Both the position numbers and the translations under genes were made by a program. A stretch of DNA of 64,000 nucleotides from Glutinoglossum americanum (lineage: Eukaryota; Ascomycota; Geoglossomycetes; Geoglossales; Geoglossaceae), in assembly GCA_020080175.1 (NCBI GenBank), contig JAGHQL010000043.1:62001-126000 (forward strand), read 5' to 3'. Under the pieces are notes generated by a model. That model saw only the letters and a list, made by a program, of their open reading frames with translations. It made no database searches and was not told where the DNA came from. Positions 1-10,782 of the stretch are shown here, one piece after another; within the stretch, counting starts at the first letter, position 1, and each line of letters opens with the position of its first letter.

Positions 1-1
1 T

Positions 2-1123
2 CAAGGTCTAGACTCCGACGGCAAGGTGGTCATAATAGTCGAGGCACAGATGCAAAAGGATAAAGCCATACCCCAGATCAAATTAGTCCGCGAAACTATC
101 GACAAGGATGTTGCATTTAACCCTCACTGGGGACTTTTCGCCCTCCGCACCAGAGCCGAGGTCGGCGAGCCAGTCATGCAGAATATTGTGGAGAGATTAA
201 AGCGGATCGAGCGCTTGATCCAATTTGTAGGTGTGGTTCAGAGATCAAATTTACCATGCGAACGTGTCAGCCTGGGCAGGATCGTGTTTTCTTATTCCTC
301 CTCGCCTCCTCTCAAAGCAGATGTCGGTTTTGTTGGCGACCGCCCCATGACGATCGACCTAGATGCAGGCAACCCCCACCTTCGTATCAAAGACTATCTG
401 GTGGACCTCCTCAATTCTGAGGGCACCTCTACCTACAAGGACTTTGAAGGAGGAGCGGTAGTTAACGGAGGGGGCGGTGCCGGTGGTGGCGCTGAGAGAA
501 GCGGCTTCTATCTCGTCACAAAAATCATGCACCTCTCGCTGCCACTACTCCTTGCTATCGGAGAAATTGAAAGCCAACATGTCATTGGGGAAATGTACGT
601 CCTCCACCGTTCAGCGGACTGGCTCCAAATATCCTACAGAGCCCCCACAACCTGCAAGGTCGAAATCAAGCTCCGCCAACGCCGGGATGAATACCGGTGG
701 TTCGTCAGCCTCAATAAATCGCAGTACCCAACAACCGGCGCCCCTGCCGAGGAGAATGAGAAGACCCGAGCCGTCACCGTGCGGTTTAACCAACTGTTCC
801 TAGATAGCGGCGAAGGTTGGATGGGTCTAAAGACGGGGATATCAGCCTCGAGAGACGGCGTCGCGGAGGTAGTAAGGAAGATCGATGATCTGATGTGGAA
901 GATTGGCGGCGGGGAGGGAGGACGGAAAGCCCCGGAGCAGATCCGAGCCGAGACCACGGAGGCGATTGAGAAACGCGCGGAGAAGAAAGAATTGGTACAC
1001 AAGGAGAAGGTGGAGAAGGTGGAGAAGGAGAAGCGGGAGGGTGGCAAGGATGCCGAGACGAAGACAGCGGGGTCGAAGGACGGTCAGCAAACAAAACACA
1101 GTGTCGTCGTGCTGGACGAATGA
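2..1123 (+). CDS. MED14: Mediator complex subunit 14, C-terminal part (cut by window edge)
   Basis: The reading frame is open through the left edge, so only the last ~373 residues are present. Med14/Rgr1 is the backbone subunit of Mediator, which links gene-specific activators to RNA polymerase II in the nucleus. What supports the call is the C-terminal pattern I know from filamentous-fungus Med14: a segment ending KLRQRRDEYRWF, followed by SGEGWMGLKTGI and a final helix with RKIDDLMWKI. A Gly-rich insertion near residue 155 and a strongly charged Lys/Glu tail of about 70 residues after the last conserved helix look lineage-specific. No intron is needed in this part. A database search of the tail would settle the family; an unrelated fungal protein is the alternative. 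Confidence 0.72.
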   Translation, partial: QGLDSDGKVVIIVEAQMQKDKAIPQIKLVRETIDKDVAFNPHWGLFALRTRAEVGEPVMQNIVERLKRIERLIQFVGVVQRSNLPCERVSLGRIVFSYSSSPPLKADVGFVGDRPMTIDLDAGNPHLRIKDYLVDLLNSEGTSTYKDFEGGAVVNGGGGAGGGAERSGFYLVTKIMHLSLPLLLAIGEIESQHVIGEMYVLHRSADWLQISYRAPTTCKVEIKLRQRRDEYRWFVSLNKSQYPTTGAPAEENEKTRAVTVRFNQLFLDSGEGWMGLKTGISASRDGVAEVVRKIDDLMWKIGGGEGGRKAPEQIRAETTEAIEKRAEKKELVHKEKVEKVEKEKREGGKDAETKTAGSKDGQQTKHSVVVLDE

Positions 1124-2928
1124 ATTGATGCAAGGTTTTTTTTTTTTTTCCCCGGGGGTGGCAGGGATATTCCTCCCCTTCAGAGCACGAAATTTGGGGG
1201 TCGGTCGGCCACGGAGTTCTTATTTTTATTTTTTATTTTATCAACATGCTCTGCTGTCACTGGAACATCGGAGGGTTCCTGAGTTTCAGCCATGCCCCCT
1301 CCCAGGTATCACACTCCCCTTCCCCACTGCCGTCACTGACAGCCAGTAACCAACCAACCGCACAGCTGATATTCACTCCCTCCGTACATCGTCGCCCCTA
1401 ATTCCCCGTTCTCTTCCCCCCCCCTTCCACACCAATGTGTTTACCTTCTTTTCCATGTTGATTTTCTTTTTTCTAGAGAGCCGAGCTGAGCTGGCTGGGG
1501 CTTTTTTCTTTTTTTTTTTTTTTTTAATTTTTCGTGCGCAATATTCCCTCTCTCCCAACGGAACCGCGAGACCGAAAAAAAAACCTCTGTACAACATGTA
1601 ACAATCAGAGAAAAAATCAGTGGGAAATGAAAAGATATTTTCGAAAATAAAAAAAAAAAAAAAAAGGCGGGTCCCCGTAAGCGTGATTTGTGGGTGCGAG
1701 GTCTTTTTAAACTCGCTCCTGAGATCTTTGCGTCCATGTCGTTGCGGTACCGCAATCGTAACCCCCCCGTGCACCCGAGTGTCGACATTTCACATCTCCA
1801 TCCACGATGCTCTCTTTCTTTTTTTTTCTTTCTTTTTTTGCCCTCAACTAAAAACGACCATAACCCTTCGAAGCTGGCGCGTCCAGCGCCAAGGATACAA
1901 TACGCGTATGTTGTTGTTCCGGGGCGGGCGTGGGAAGTAGAATGGGAATTAAAAGTGTAACGTAGTAGGGAAAAGTATTTTTTTTTTAATTTTTTAATTT
2001 TTTAATTTGTTTCAAACCCGAGCCGACGACGCCTTACCCGTGAGAACGCTTCGATCTTTTGGTTCCTTTTCACGTCACCGCACACGTGCAGCGTAAGGCT
2101 GGATAGCCGCTAGTCTGTCTATATATATATGCTACGGATGGATGAAAGGGAGAGAAGAAAGAACCTCGCGACGGGGCTAACTTTCCTTGTTTCGGCTCAA
2201 GTCCTTTTTGTCCCGGTTGAGAAAGCGTATGTACCTTGCGCCGATTTGCCGTAAAAATAGGCTGCGTGCTGACTGCTGCTACAAGCCGTGGCGGCTATCC
2301 GTAATAAAGCCCTTTCGACGCGGGGATTCGCCTCTGCTTGGCGCCCCTCGCCCTTCATCGGGCTTGTTTTGTTTGGCGTTGGGCGCATCGAGCTCTGGGC
2401 GTCTTGACGTCGTGCGATGGACTCGGCAGGAATGTGGGAAGTCGAGCGGCGATTGGCTCCGGTCCCTGGCTGGGGTTTGCAGGGGTGGGGGTGCTACCCC
2501 TGGCAAATGACGCTTGATTGTCCATTATTTTGCCGAGTTTGAACACCATACGCAGCTTGTTTTTCGACAGCAGGTTTGTCTTCTTGAAACTCGTGGACTT
2601 TTTGACGCTTTTCTTTGGGGCTATTGTTAGACTCACTTCTCTCTCTGACTTTGTTCTTACTTAACACGGCCGGGCTGCGTTTGTCTTTCAATTGCTTTCT
2701 TGTTTGCGGAATTGCCTGGCAGCAAGAGGGGTCCTGTCCAACGTAAATATTCTCTTGTGACACGGGACCTGGTCGCGCTGATCCTTTTCTCTTCCCAAAA
2801 AACTTGTTCAATTCACTTCACGCTGCTACGATACGTCACCTTGGATGTCCGGTCTTGCCTTATACTTTGACTGCGAAATCCTACACGAACCTTTGCGACG
2901 CTGAGCGACGTGACTAATTACACCTAAC
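1124..2928. other. Intergenic region with homopolymer runs; probable leader and promoter of the channel gene
   Basis: No coding region that I can support. The first kilobase carries several long T or A runs (about 1137-1150, 1504-1526, 1650-1665, 1979-2010), which fits a 3' flank followed by a promoter. The last 800 bases before the channel start codon have no long open frame with a normal start. A palindromic CACGTG core lies near 2084, about 35 bases before the alternating TA stretch listed separately. Confidence 0.5.
2119..2131 (+). promoter_or_regulatory. Candidate TATA element
   Basis: A pure alternating T/A stretch about 800 bp upstream of the channel start codon. It resembles a TATA box, and if used would give a leader of roughly 750 nt, long for a fungus. 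It could equally be a simple dinucleotide repeat. Confidence 0.25.
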
Positions 2929-5900
2929 ATGAGTGCGTCTGCATCTCCAACGTCTCTGGCTGGTGTGGGCAGCGCGGTCAGTGCTACCGCAGGCAAGGCC
3001 CAAGGGGATTCTGGCTTGTCGTTGAATTCGTTTCTGGCCTCTCTAGCCGTTGCCGCGGCGGTCTTTGGGGTTGAATCTATCCTGTTCATCCTCATTAAGA
3101 ACAAGTTTTCTAGAATATAGTAAGCCCTCTTCGTGACCTAGGTTTTCAAGTGTGCCAGATGCTGACGGTAAAATCTAGTCAACCACGTACGTACCTGGTC
3201 CCTAAAAGAGAACGAACGGCAGCACCACCGTCGGGGATCCTATCATGGATCATTCCAGTGTTTCGAACGTCAAATTCGGACTTCATCCAAAAGTCCGGTC
3301 TGGATGCCTACTTTTTTTTACGCTACCTTCGAACTCTCCTCAAAATCTTCATACCGATAGCTCTGGTAATTTTGCCCATTCTCCTGCCGATGAACCTCAT
3401 CGGCGGACTGGGTCCGGATGGGGGTGTCAAGGGCATGGACCAGCTGAGCTGGACAAACGTCAACACTAAAAAACATGTGAATCGGTATTGGGCACACTTA
3501 GTCTTAGCGGTGGTTATTGTCTGCTACGTCTGCTATATCTTCTATGATGAACTCCGGGGATACATCCGCCTTCGGCAAGCATATCTTACCTCGCCTCAGC
3601 ACCGTCTCCGTGCGTCAGCGACCACCGTTCTTGTTACCGCAATCCCCAGAAAATGGCTTACGATCAATGCCTTGGACCAGCTCTATGATGTCTTCCCTGG
3701 TGGATTACGCAACATTTGGATCAATCGCAACTTTGATGAACTCTCCGAGAAGGTGAAAGAGCGAAACAAACTGGCCCTAAAGCTGGAGGCCGCAGAGACG
3801 GATCTGATCAAAAATGCCGTGAAGGCTCACAGGAAGAAAGAGAAGAAGGGAAGGAAGCATATGAGTAAAGCAGAGGCGCTAGAGGAAGAGAGAGAAGAGG
3901 ATGCACGGGCGGATCAGTTCGCGAGCGGATCCGGAGTAAGTTCAGGGGACCCGCACCAAATCCGGCACTCAGTGCGGGAAGCACTAAGTGACCCTGACCC
4001 TGCTTCCCTACCCCGTGAAGATGAACGGAAAAGACCTAGAATTCCTGTTCCCATTGTTGGCCAGGGTTTGGAAGTCGTCGGTGGAGGCATTGACAGACTG
4101 GGCCACACTGTTGCTGGGGGATTTAGGAAAGTTGGTAGGGATGTTAACGAGAGACTGACCTCAAACAGCTTCGCCCCCAGGGACGACATACCTCAGAGTG
4201 GTAACCGGACAGATCCCGCCGTTGATGGCGGGACCCAGACAAGAGCTATGCCTCACCAACATAACGAGGGTTCTCACGCTGAACATGCGCGAGATGTACC
4301 CCGTACGGCCGGTACAGAAGCAAATGGGGCTGTTGATGCCAAGGGAGGGTCTGGTTGGATGTTTTGGAAGAAGGGAAAGAAGACTGGAAAAAAGAACGGT
4401 GAAGACGACGAGCTACCTCTAAGCTACCCTAGCCCGGTGACTCCGGGCGCGAACCCTCAAGCAACGATCAATGGTCGTCGTGCGAGTAGCGAATCAGGGA
4501 ATGTTCTGCGGAAGAAGAGAGATATTTCGCCCAAGAAACGCGGCGCGGGAAAAGAGGGCAGCAGAAAAGGAGGGGAAGAGTTTCCGGCAGCTTATAATGA
4601 GGAATACGCGGAAGACGATTACGGCGAACCGGTGTGGAAAAGATATCTGTCAGAAAGCGATCGTGAAACAATGCGTCTCCCCATCTTTGGCTGGTCTTGG
4701 ATGCCTTCACTTCCACTCCTCGGCAAGAAAGTCGATACGATCCACTACTGCCGGAAGGAAGTAGCACGCCTCAACCTTGAGATTGAGCAGGGGCAACAAG
4801 AGCCTGAGAGGTACCCGCTCATGAACTCGGCTTTTGTGCAGTTCAATCACCAGGTCGCAGCGCATATGGCTTGCCAGTCTGTAAGCCACCACATTCCACA
4901 GCATATGACTCCGCGACACGTGGAGGTTTCCCCAGACGATGTCATATGGGAGAATATGTCCATTAGGTGGTGGGAGCGATATATCCGTACTGCGCTGGTC
5001 ATTATCGTTGTTGTTGGTCTTGTGATCGGGTGGGCTTTCCCGGTCACTTTCACTGGTTTGGTGTCGCAGGTTAGTTACCTCACGGCCCTGGTACCTTGGC
5101 TTGATTGGGTCAACAAATTGCCTGGGTGGTTGCTGGGCATTATACAAGGTGTCCTGCCGCAGCTGTTGCTGGCAATTCTGATGGCATTGCTGCCTGTGAT
5201 ATTACGTCTTCTGGCTAAGCAGCAAGGCGTCCATACTGGCATGGCCATGGAACTCTCCGTCCAGAACTATTATTTTGCCTTCCTCTTTGTGCAGGTCTTC
5301 CTCGTAGTCTCTCTCTCTTCAGGCATCACCACGGTCCTCCAGAAAATTTCCAAGGATGTCACTTCGGCACCAGGAGTGCTGGCGCAGAATTTGCCGAAGG
5401 CCGGTAACTACTTCTTCTCCTATATGCTGCTGCAGGCTTTCTCGGTCAGCGCTGGTGCGCTCGTGCAGATCGGAGGTCTTATCAGCTGGTTCATTCTGTC
5501 ACCGTTGCTCGACAGCACAGCGCGACAGAAGTGGACTAGACAGACAAGCTTGCCTAGGGTACAGTGGGGAACTTTCTTCCCCGTTTTTACGAACCTTGCG
5601 TGCATCGGTTCGTATTCTCCCATCCGCTATATGTGTGTCTCCACCAGGCTTAGACTGACGCATTATCACAGGCATTATTTATTCGGTCATCTCTCCCCTC
5701 ATCCTGGTCTTCAATATCATCACGTTCAGTCTGTTTTGGGTCGTGTACCGGTACAACACGCTATATGTGACAAAGTTCCGATTTGACACTGGCGGTTTGC
5801 TCTACCCTAAAGCCTTGAACCAACTATTCACGGGACTTTACGTCATGGAGCTGTGTCTGATTGGCCTGTTCTTCCTCATCCGGGATGATGAGAATAAAGT

Positions 5901-6678
5901 AGTCTGCCTAGGGCAAGGGATAGTAATGTCAGTCATCACGGGACTGACGGTGATCTACCAGTACCTGTTGAATAGTGCGTTTGGACCACTCTTGAGGTAT
6001 CTGCCAATCACGCTCGAGGATGATGCTGTCGCTCGGGATGAAGAATTTGCGAGGGCACAGCAGAAGAAATGGAACATAGGAGGTGAGGAGGAAGATGAGA
6101 GGCGGAACCTGAATGATGTTCTGGAGGAGCGAGAACGCCGTGAGCGGGAAGCTGATAAAATAGCTGAAGAGATTGAAATGGATAATATTGAGTTAAAGAA
6201 ACGGCATAAGCTCGACCCCCGCAAGCTCATGCCCGAGCCTAGCCGGTGGACTAGTAGTTCTCGCAACCGTCGCTCGAAGGATTTTGGACATTACCCCCAC
6301 CGACAGGAGGATGCGCACACAACATCCCATCACCACATACAGCGCAACACTACGAAGGACCTCGAGGCTCAGCGAGTGAATCCTATCGGAGATGCCCTCT
6401 TCGGTGGCGTCCACGACGAGATTGAAGACCTCACACCTGACGAACGGGACAAGCTCGTGCAGCGAGCCTTCCAGCACGAAGCCTTGCGGGCCAAGCGACC
6501 CGTCATCTGGATCCCGCGGGATGAATTGGGGATCAGCGATGACGAGGTATATCGCACTCAGAGGTTCAGCAAACACATATGGATCAGCAATGAGCATACG
6601 GGACTCGATAGCAAGGGTAGGGTAGTGTATCGACGAAGTCCGCCGGACTTTTCAGAGCTTGACCTTATCGAGCTGTGA
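2929..6678 (+). CDS. CSC1/OSCA-family (PHM7-type) membrane channel protein
   Basis: Three exons (2929-3119, 3179-5607, 5672-6678) give 1,208 residues. Both introns are short (59 and 64 nt), have CTGAC branch points and restore the family sequence exactly across the joins (SRIYQPRTYLVP and ACIGIIYSVISP). The N-terminal RSN1-type helix (near residue 40) leads to FRTSNSDFIQKSGLDAYFFL, a CSC1 signature, then two more helices, a long charged cytosolic loop of about 450 residues and a block of membrane helices from about residue 590. The C-terminal 70 residues resemble the PHM7 extension domain (VIWIPRDELGISDDE). The family forms osmotically or mechanically gated cation channels or lipid scramblases in plasma or internal membranes. 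The cytosolic loop is long and rich in Lys/Glu and Ser and may be regulatory. The exact paralog (CSC1, RSN1 or PHM7) cannot be named. Confidence 0.9.
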
Positions 6679-7306
6679 TGGAATGGATGTCACTATGACG
6701 TGTATATTACGGATAGAACGCCTGATAGATGAGTCTGTACCTCTCTCTCTTTATGCATGTACAAAAACAGCTTGGTCTTTACTTTTTCTTGTTTCAACCG
6801 GTAGCCAGCAGTTTTCGGGGCTCCAACCCGCCAAACAAACTCTTGCAGAGCAAGACGCCGCGCGGCAGACAGTATAGCTGGTCATATACGATGAACTAAT
6901 GATTGCATAAAATAATAAAGCTAAAAATCACATAAGAAATCAGTCCATTTGTCACCCCACATCCCCGAAGAACTCCTCCACACCTTTTTTTTTTTCCTGT
7001 TGCGTACCAAGACTAGCCATAGCATATGCACGACATTAAAACTCGTTTCGACATGTCGTTCCTTTCGGCGAGCAATAAACAGCCGAGGGTCGCCGATCTT
7101 AGGCGAACCCGGGGTCCATGTGTGTGTGGCAACCAAAACCCGATGGTTTATAAAAGCAACGAACCCATCAATCATCGAGGGCAAGGAGAAGCAGAAAAAA
7201 AAAAAAACCTCCTCTACATAAAAAAAACACCGCCTTATTTTTATTTTCTCTCTTCTTCTCACCGCGAATATATAGGATAAAACCAAACTTCGTTTCAGAA
7301 CCGAAA
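6679..7306. other. Intergenic region after the channel gene
   Basis: Holds the 3' flank of the channel gene and the promoter of the small Cys-rich gene. A TATA-like stretch lies at about 7267-7276, some 35 bases before that gene's start codon. I see no coding region here. Confidence 0.5.
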
Positions 7307-7548
7307 ATGTGTCTCAAATCCACATGCTTAACCTGCCGTAACTCTTCCCCCTAACCCCCCCCCCCCCGGGAGCACTTGAATGCTAAGGCTGGGCTGGGGG
7401 ATAAACAGACAAGGTGACGTGGTGGGGCTGCGGGTCCCACATCCCCTCGACGCTCGACGCGGTCGACGCGGCGGACCGCTGCACATGCGAGCCCACGGTC
7501 GAGCGCGACGGGAAGGTGTATCCGCCCATGGGGCCGTCTCCGCAGTGA
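7307..7548 (+). CDS. Small Cys-rich conserved fungal protein (56 residues, two exons)
   Basis: Exon 1 (7307-7337) codes for only ten residues plus one base; a 71-nt intron (7338-7408) carries a run of 13 C; exon 2 is 7409-7548. The product starts MCLKSTCLTCHK and continues TWWGCGSHIP, then RCTCEPTVERDGKVYPPMG. It thus has paired Cys motifs (CLTC, GC-G, CTC) that look zinc-binding. I recognise the pattern WxGCGxH...CTCEP...YPP from small fungal proteins of unknown function, but cannot name a family. The frame is blocked by a stop directly upstream of the splice acceptor, so the exon 2 sequence makes sense only when spliced. Very small metal-binding proteins of this sort often act as adaptors; that is a guess. 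A chance open frame is unlikely given the Cys spacing and exact phase match. Confidence 0.72.
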
Positions 7549-7560
7549 CAATTATGGAAG

Positions 7561-7666
7561 TGGGTGGTTGGGGGGGTGGTGGGCGGGGTTGCGGGGATGA
7601 AGTTGTTTGGAGGGAGGGGTGGGAAGTGAGAGGGTGAGGTTTGGGGGTGTGGGGTTGCTTAGGGGT
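7561..7666 (+). promoter_or_regulatory. G-rich tract, possible RNA G-quadruplex in a 3' UTR
   Basis: Beginning 13 bases after the stop codon of the small Cys-rich gene, about 105 bases contain at least nine runs of three or more G on the sense strand, separated by short loops. That arrangement is compatible with G-quadruplex folding in the transcript or the DNA. No protein-coding reading explains it. Confidence 0.45.
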
Positions 7667-8627
7667 TGTTATATCTGTACGAGCGATACTGTGTGATTTT
7701 GACCTAACACGCGGAGAGACGACCTCTTTGGTCTGAAGGGGAAGGCTTTTTTCGATTGGCTCTTTGTATGACCATCTCTATCTACATTGTTCATCGTTTC
7801 ACATGCAGTAATTGGGAACTGGGATGAAAGGAGGAAAAGAGGGGAATTAAAAAGAAAGTTAAGAGAAAAACAAAAAAACAGAAAGGAGAAAGAAAGAAAG
7901 CTGCCTCTTTTTTCAATGCACTGATAGCAGAAGACAGGAGAGAGTTAAGGGGAGGGAGGGTCGTAAGGGACATGAAAAAGGCTTTTTTTATCCCGAGAAC
8001 TACACGCGTGTGAAAACAATAGGCAAAGAGGAAGAAAAAGGGAAAACATAACACTTCGGATATCCTCGTAATTTCGTTCTTCATCCGACCTGGCTAAATG
8101 GGAAAAAAAAAAGATGCTGATCCATGTAGTGGGAAAAGAGAGAAGACGATAAGGAAGGAACAAACAACACAGAATCATGCTGCCTGTAAATGCCAGATGC
8201 CCCGGAAACACAAGAGGGAGAAATGAGGTTTTGACTCGCGAGAGTGCATGCAAGGGACATTTATAGAAGCAAGGAGAGGTCAACATCATGAATAGGAGAC
8301 ACATGTCGTTCATCAATGCCAAGGGAGAGAAAAAAAATGTCGTCAACACCCAAGGGGGGGGGAGGATTACAGTTGAAAGCACGCGGAAATGAGAAGAAAA
8401 GTGAAAAGAAAGTGGCTCATGCGCTAACTCAAATTCTCCGCAACTCCATATGGGAGCAGCGAAATAGCAAAACGAGATAGCGCAGAGTATGCGAAGTTTG
8501 GACCCGCCAACTGCTAAATATCCTCTAGCTGCCGTATAAGATCCTTTGTGTTCTACCATGCGAGCTCAGAAGATCCACCATCGAACGGGTTTCCCTGACA
8601 GGTAAGGAGAGAAGGTGCGGTTTCATT
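7667..8627. other. Intergenic region between convergent genes
   Basis: Purine-rich on the plus strand with many short A and G runs. Open frames on the minus strand here are made of simple Phe/Leu/Ser-rich translation of these runs and look non-coding. Probably the facing 3' ends of the Cys-rich gene and the SANT-like gene. Confidence 0.5.
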
Positions 8628-10700
8628 TTAACCCTTGAGCCGCTTTCGGCTGCTATCATCCCGATCGTCGCGATCACGATCGCCTCGGTTGTGCTCATCG
8701 AGTCTCTGTTCTATGGACGATGGCGGTTCGAACCCGAACGAATGCAGCGAATGTCTATTGATGTACTGCTGACGGCCGAGCTGAGTAAGGCCAGACGGCG
8801 TAGTCTCTTGCACAGGTGCGCGAGAGCGATAGCTCGAAGGATAGTCGTCGGCAAAAGGAGAGCCTAGCCGAAGGGGAGGTGGGCCCGTCTGTTCGTTGGA
8901 CACCGGAGCCTGTAGCGTGGCCGTATTGGGGAACTCAGAGCTATTCATCTGATCATACATGGTGGGCGGGGTGATCAGGCTCGAAAGGCGGCTCCCTCTT
9001 GTCACATCTCCTAAGCTGAACCCGCGACTTCGAACGCGGCGATGACTGCTTTCAGCGGGGGCACCAAAGAGCTCCTCGAAGAAATTAACGCGCGTGTCGC
9101 TGCCACCTGGACTGAGTTCATCCTCAAGCTGATGTTGAGCGCGACGTTTCACCGCAGTCGTATATGGTAGCGGCTCCGTGAGCGTGAAAGGTGACTTCAA
9201 TTCTCCACTTGTATATTCCGAACTCTTCAGTTGAACTTCGGATGGATAAAGGTGATCCGGAATGCCATCATCGAATGGGGAGCCCAAGCGCACACGAGGA
9301 CTCATGCTATCGAAACCACCTATGCCTAACCCAAATTGGAGCGATCGGCCTTGCTGGTTGACCGGGCGGTCCACCGGGCGGCCAAACCAGTCCTCATTCC
9401 TCTGCTTTGTGCTCTGTCCCCCGCGTGAGAGTTGGGCCAGCGAGCCGTCTGGGTGCATCGTGGCCGAAGTGCTAGTCGTTAGAGAGGAGGTCATATCCCG
9501 TGTGAAAGTCGTTCGGCCTCTATCCCAGCCTACAGAAGAAAAGGTCGCGCGTGACTGTCGGAATGGGGTCGTACTTCTAGGTCGGAGTAGTTGTTCTTTA
9601 TGTGGAGAAGGCGAGAACTTGGATTTGCAAAGCTTCCTGAGTCTCCGGCGCGTAGCGGACTCTGACCCAGGCCATTTAGATGCTGGTTTTTGAGGCTCGG
9701 ATGGAGTTGGCGTAGAACTCCCGCTCTTGATGCCCGTCACGGTGTCCGGAGAATCCGCAGTTCGCACAGCATTTGCCTCATCTTTTACATCACGTAGGGT
9801 CTGCTTGATTTTGGGACCTTTCGAGGTCCCACCCGCTTCCTCGATACTGCTCAAAGGGAGCTTTGGTCCGCGCCAGCTTCGTTTTGCTTCCCTCGCAACA
9901 CGGCAACAAACTCCAAGAGGAGGGACGCCACCAGGCTGTACGAAGAAGGGCGTAACCGTAGGGTCGTGCCTGTAGAGCGTATAAGTCTTCCAGAGGTGGT
10001 TATCCGTCTCGTCAGTCCAATTGATAGGCTTGGGACCGTGACCTTTCCGACCACGTATGCGCTGGTTTGTGCGGCCAGATTGCATTGGCATCGTACGGTG
10101 GGGCTCTTTTCTCTTCTCGGTAGGATAGCCGGGAAAAGCGAATGTATCTTCGGACTCTGGGCTCGTGCAGCTTCCTCCTTCAGAAGGGAAAGATATCAAG
10201 CTATCTGAGGAAGAGTCAGACGAGTCAGAGAAACCTGAGCATGCAGAATCTGGACGTCGTATGTCCTCTCCATGGGCTGAATTGGTTTCCCACTGTGTCT
10301 TCTCGTTTGTGCCCTTATCAAATGCTGTGAAGATCTTGGACAAAGGGGTTTTCGGCGGAGTAAAGAATCGTGGACGAGAGGGTGCGGGGGCTAGGAAGCC
10401 TTCGGCAAGCTCAGGAGAGTGTTCTGTCATATTATGTGGGGGCCCAGAGATAGTTCCAGGAACTTCAATTGTTGGTATGGGAACATCTTGAAGTAATAAA
10501 GCCGGATTCGACTGTCCTCCGGGTTGTGTAACAACGATGCCGGGACGGTGGCGTGGGCGTATACGGTAAGGCCGTGTGCTGGGAGGTCTCGCCTCCGTCT
10601 CTTGGTTTGTCGGCTGTTCCCGAGGGTCTTGACCATCCGTATAGTGGAAGGTGAAATTGCGAGGAAGCGTTATTGAAAGCTTGGGGCGAACAGGAGGCAT
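8628..10700 (-). CDS. Conserved fungal protein with a SANT/Myb-like segment, function unknown
   Basis: One uninterrupted frame of 690 residues. Most of it is low-complexity Ser/Pro/Arg-rich and predicted disordered. The one conserved-looking block lies near residues 220-280: INWTDETDNHLWKTYTLY followed by VTPF...PPLGVCCRVAREAKRSW. The spaced Trp residues and helix-like spacing recall a SANT/Myb fold or another DNA-binding helical module. Basic RKR-type clusters could be nuclear signals. It is probably a nuclear regulatory protein, but this is inference. The start was chosen as the first ATG; the frame stays open a little upstream to a good splice acceptor, so a 5' UTR intron (listed separately) or a short extra coding exon is possible. 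I do not recognise a named orthologue. Confidence 0.72.
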   Translation of the reverse strand: MPPVRPKLSITLPRNFTFHYTDGQDPREQPTNQETEARPPSTRPYRIRPRHRPGIVVTQPGGQSNPALLLQDVPIPTIEVPGTISGPPHNMTEHSPELAEGFLAPAPSRPRFFTPPKTPLSKIFTAFDKGTNEKTQWETNSAHGEDIRRPDSACSGFSDSSDSSSDSLISFPSEGGSCTSPESEDTFAFPGYPTEKRKEPHRTMPMQSGRTNQRIRGRKGHGPKPINWTDETDNHLWKTYTLYRHDPTVTPFFVQPGGVPPLGVCCRVAREAKRSWRGPKLPLSSIEEAGGTSKGPKIKQTLRDVKDEANAVRTADSPDTVTGIKSGSSTPTPSEPQKPASKWPGSESATRRRLRKLCKSKFSPSPHKEQLLRPRSTTPFRQSRATFSSVGWDRGRTTFTRDMTSSLTTSTSATMHPDGSLAQLSRGGQSTKQRNEDWFGRPVDRPVNQQGRSLQFGLGIGGFDSMSPRVRLGSPFDDGIPDHLYPSEVQLKSSEYTSGELKSPFTLTEPLPYTTAVKRRAQHQLEDELSPGGSDTRVNFFEELFGAPAESSHRRVRSRGFSLGDVTRGSRLSSLITPPTMYDQMNSSEFPNTATLQAPVSNEQTGPPPLRLGSPFADDYPSSYRSRAPVQETTPSGLTQLGRQQYINRHSLHSFGFEPPSSIEQRLDEHNRGDRDRDDRDDSSRKRLKG

Positions 10701-10734
10701 CTTGAACGTGCTTTCGATGAAATCTGCCCCTGCC

Positions 10735-10782
10735 TGTCAATTAAGTCCGCACTAGTGCACTAATAGAAGAGGACATCATACC
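10735..10782 (-). other. Candidate intron in the 5' leader of the SANT-like gene
   Basis: On the minus strand a donor GTATGA is followed about 48 bases later by a TTGACAG acceptor with an AATTGAC branch-like sequence, ending roughly 35 bases before the start codon. No ATG lies in the upstream stretch, so it would be a leader intron. Ends are approximate to a base or two. Confidence 0.4.

Noticed and set aside
7945-8559. Minus-strand open frame of about 200 codons
   Set aside because: Translation of A/G-rich runs into Phe/Leu/Ser; no domain, probably 3' flanking DNA.
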